From the NCBI GenBank assembly GCA_965644315.1, contig CBFFRQ010000069.1:1054001-1118000 (forward strand): a DNA stretch of 64,000 nucleotides. The letters are read 5' to 3'. The notes under the pieces are model-generated. The model was given only the letters and a program-made list of their open reading frames with translations, did not search any database and was not told the DNA's origin. Position numbers and translations under genes: made by a program. The DNA comes from Caecitellus pseudoparvulus (taxonomy: Eukaryota > Bigyra: Bicosoecida). Positions 61,203 through 64,000 of this stretch are shown in pieces (position 1 is the stretch's first letter; each line of letters begins with the position of its first letter).

Positions 61203-64000
61203 ATGTCTCGCCTCATGGCGCCCCGGGCTCCTGCCACGATTGCGTAAGTGCAGCAGCGCCTGGACATCGCTGTGCGACGTTACACAGATTGTTCAGCCAG
61301 CAGGCCGAATGTTGGTGCAACAAGGCACGCAGCACCCTTTTCATTCCTCTCCCTGTTCACAGGGCTGCGCTGTGCTTCGCGGCATGCCTCTTGTCAGCCA
61401 CGGCAGACGAAGTGCCAGCTGCCGTCACAGCTCTTCGGGCAGGGCAGGAAGGGGATGGCCTGTCAGGAGCTGCTTCGCGGCGGCTGTCCAGTCCCTGTCC
61501 TGCAGGGCAGTGGCTAGACATCCCATCCAATCCTCCCAATGGTACCTGCACTCTGTGCGATGCGGGAACGTGCGTGCGCGCGTTCAGCCGAGGCCTCCTG
61601 GCGCTGGTGGCGTTTCACTGCACGAACCTTGCGCTACCTCGACCGCCGCCGTTGTGACACTCGCAGGTTCAAGCCCGGCATTGGGGACAACCAGACCGAC
61701 TGCCTGACATGCCCCGTGGACTCTGAGGATGAGCCCACGCGCACCACTTGCGTGTGTGTCCTGAGCACGGCTACCTTCGACTCCACCAACATTGTCTGCC
61801 GGAGAGCCGTCGGTGCGTTGCGCTGCCTGCTCACTGGGCCGTCAGCCCCGCTCCAGCCTCACCCTTACACGTCCTGTGGCCCTCGCAGTGTTCATTGATG
61901 AAACGTCCCCCAGCCTTAAGGAAGGCGCAAGCACTGGGCTCGACATTGTCCTGCTCGAAGCGCCCACAGCAGACGTGACTGTCACGCTGACCATCACCTC
62001 AGGCGCCACCGGCCTGACGTTCAACGGGAACGCGGCAGGTGCATTCAGCCTGACGTTCACGAGCGGAAACTGGAACACCCCCCAGACAGTCACCGTCGCC
62101 AGCGCCGACGACAACGTAGACTCGTCAGGCGGCACTGGCTCCTACACTGCCTCTCTCACTGTCAGTGCCAGCTCGGCAGATTCGTTCTACAACTCTGCCA
62201 CCATCTCCCCCGGCACTGGCATCACGGCCACCGTCTTTGAAGATGAGAGCACCACACCGTGTACCCGTGTGTGTGCTCCAGGCCAGTTCGCCCCCACAGG
62301 TGTGGCTGGTGACGAGCAGCTCTGCCTGCCCTGCCCCCAGGGCTCCTTCTGCCCCGGCGGCGACTGCAGCGTCACACCGTCAGCGTGTGCCGCAGGGCGC
62401 TATGCAGACACGTTCGGAGCGTCTGCGGCGGGGGACTGCCCGACGTGCAGTGCCGGGCGGTACACAGCCGCCACAGGTGCCACTGCTTGCACGGTTTGCA
62501 GTGCAGGCAACCAGTGCCCGTCCACCACCTCCGCGGGCACAGCGTGCCCGGCAGGAACCTTTTCCCTCGCCGGCGCAGATTCCTGCACGCCTTGCGCAGA
62601 TGGCTTCTACAACACAGGCACGGGGCAGACGACCTGCACCGAGTGCCCCTCGGCGTCATTTTGCCCCACCACCGCCAAGGACTCGGCACCCACCGCGTGC
62701 CCAGCAGGCCGCTTTTCCACCTCTGGCCAAACGGCGTGCTCCGAATGTGCTCCCGGCAAGTCATGCTTCGCCGGTGCGCCCACCACGGCCGTGTGTCCTG
62801 CAGGCACGTTTGCAGATGGCGGGGACACGCAGCACTGCATCGGCTGCCCCATTGGCATGGTCTGTGAAGCACCCGGCTCCGCGCCCACTCCCTGCCCGGC
62901 TGGGAAGTTCTCAGCAGGCACAGCTGCCACCTGCACCGCCTGCCCGAGTGGCAGGTATCAGACCAGCGCCGGACAAGGCTCGTGCGCGCTGTGTCCTGAC
63001 GGATCCTCGTGCTTGGACCCCGCCTCCGCGCCCACCACCTGCCCCGCTGGACGGTATGCGGAGGCTGGGGATGGATACTGCAGGGCGTGTGACTACCTGG
63101 GTGGGCAGTACCAGCCTGCTACGGGGCAGTCCACGTGCGCCTCATGCCCAGCAGGGGACGAGTGCGTGTCGTCTCAGGGCACTGCGGCAGTGGCGTGCCC
63201 CGCTGGATCCGTCTCAGGTTCGGGCGTCGGCGTGTGCACTCAGTGTGCAATCGGTCGTCGGGTGAACGGCGCGTCGACGAATTGCCCTTTGTGCCGCGAG
63301 GGGCGGAAATGCCCATCTCCCCAAGTGGGGGAAGTGGACTGCGAGGTGGGCACGTTTGCTAATGGGGATGGCGTGCGCACAGTGTGCACACCCTGCCCTG
63401 TAGGGGAGGAGTGTGGCTCTACGCGACTGAATATGGGCACGGCGTGCACAGCCGGGCGGTATGCCCCCGTGGCAGGCATGTCAGCTTGCTTGGACTGTCC
63501 AGAGGGGCACTCCTGCCCTAACGTCATGTCGGCAACACCCTGCCCAGAAGGCCGCTACTCGCCTGCAGGGGACAGCACGTGCACCAACTGCGCAGCTGGC
63601 AGCTACTGCCCGGACCCAGCTAGCGGGGCCATTGCTTGCCCTGCAGGCACGTACTCTGCAGCAGGCTCTGTGGCATGCAGCACCTGCCCTGCCGGTTCAT
63701 CTTGCTCTGGCACGGGCACGACAGCTTGCGCCACTGGCCGCTACTCCCTGGCTGGGGAGAGCACCTGCACCGCTTGCCCCGTCGGCTTCGAGTGCCCAAC
63801 CACCACAATGCCCCCGCGCCGGTGTTCTCAAGGGTACTATGCCGACTCGACGCTGTCGACGACCTGCACGATCTGCACGGCAGGCAGTTTTTGCTTGGAC
63901 CCCACCGTGGACCCTGCGTCATCGCTCTGCCCCGCTGGCACCTACTCTTTCCAAGGCCAAGTTGCTTGCACGCAGTGCCCCGCGGGGTACCAGTGCCCCA
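61203..64000 (+). CDS. Secreted/surface protein with beta-domain and cysteine-rich GCC2/GCC3-like repeats, 3' end outside window
   Basis: Four exons (61203-61243, 61363-61569, 61667-61812, 61889 to the edge) give 835 residues with the frame open at the window end. A cleavable signal peptide (start MSRLMAPRAPATI, core AALCFAACLLSATA) is created by splicing exons 1 and 2. Next come a short Cys-rich part (CPAGQWLD, CTLCDAGTFKPG), then a beta-sandwich-like domain (FIDETSPSLKEG ... LTFTSGNWNTPQTVTVASAD) of a type common in bacterial surface proteins. From about 62240 there are tandem units of about 45-50 residues patterned CPAGTYS..G...C..CP.G..C, like GCC2/GCC3 and ephrin-receptor repeats. These are found on large extracellular proteins of many protists. 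A membrane anchor may lie beyond the edge. Confidence 0.88.
62270..64000 (+). repeat. Tandem cysteine-rich repeat array (protein level)
   Basis: At least a dozen diverged units, each about 140-150 nt, with paired Cys in CxxC and CPAG contexts. They continue past the window edge. Divergence among units argues against very recent duplication. Confidence 0.85.

Noticed and set aside
62165-63265. A 366-codon frame overlapping the cysteine-repeat protein in another phase
   Set aside because: Pro/Arg/Ala-rich shadow. The true frame has regular CxxC repeats and is open to the window edge.

Overview
This is a compact, GC-rich nuclear segment of a eukaryote. It carries 26 protein-coding genes in 64 kb. 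Most are split by short spliceosomal introns (about 61-126 nt, GT...AG) and many gaps between genes are under 150 nt. An axonemal dynein heavy chain and a Tctex-type light chain imply a flagellated or ciliated cell. A tandem glutaredoxin/GST-N protein of the plant and cyanobacterial kind, and a plant-type amidohydrolase, hint at a photosynthetic or formerly photosynthetic microbial lineage. I cannot assign a species or phylum. I modelled 40 introns by eye from protein continuity, reading phase and splice dinucleotides; every multi-exon model closes in frame.

Layout. 1-13.4 kb: the 3' part of XPD (+), then a run of minus-strand genes: a TMEM186-like protein, an M20D amidohydrolase, glyoxalase II, succinyl-CoA ligase alpha, a SAM-domain protein and a divergent CDC48. 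13.8-21 kb: UAP56 (+), a Tctex dynein light chain, an unusual E2-like/UFD1/UBX fusion, an HD hydrolase with a C-terminal membrane segment, and a small putative myristoylated Ala/Glu-rich protein. 21.5-31.3 kb: a WD40 protein (+), a tandem GST-N protein (-), an unknown internally duplicated protein (+), a CHIP-like TPR/U-box ligase (-) and a fumarate reductase/cytochrome b5 reductase-type flavoprotein (+). 31.3-47.6 kb: a GT8 glycosyltransferase, importin-11, GatB (+), DDX56, a zinc CDF transporter, AsnRS with a GST-like N-terminus, and a small membrane protein (+). 47.8-60.7 kb: the dynein heavy chain, with one uninterrupted 12.3-kb exon. 61.2 kb to the edge: the 5' part of a secreted cysteine-repeat protein (+).

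Functional threads. Ubiquitin/CDC48 biology recurs: CDC48, the UFD1 fusion 3 kb away, and CHIP. RNA and translation genes are UAP56, DDX56, AsnRS and GatB. There are two dynein subunits. Redox and organic-acid metabolism is represented by SUCLG1, fumarate reductase, glyoxalase II and the GST-N protein. The genes are not arranged as operons. The most unusual items are (i) the E2-like/UFD1/UBX fusion, which lacks the expected catalytic cysteine, near a divergent CDC48, and (ii) an over-represented 8-mer, ATTTCCGC, present in either orientation in introns and leaders close to start codons. Introns also sit strongly toward the 5' ends of long genes.
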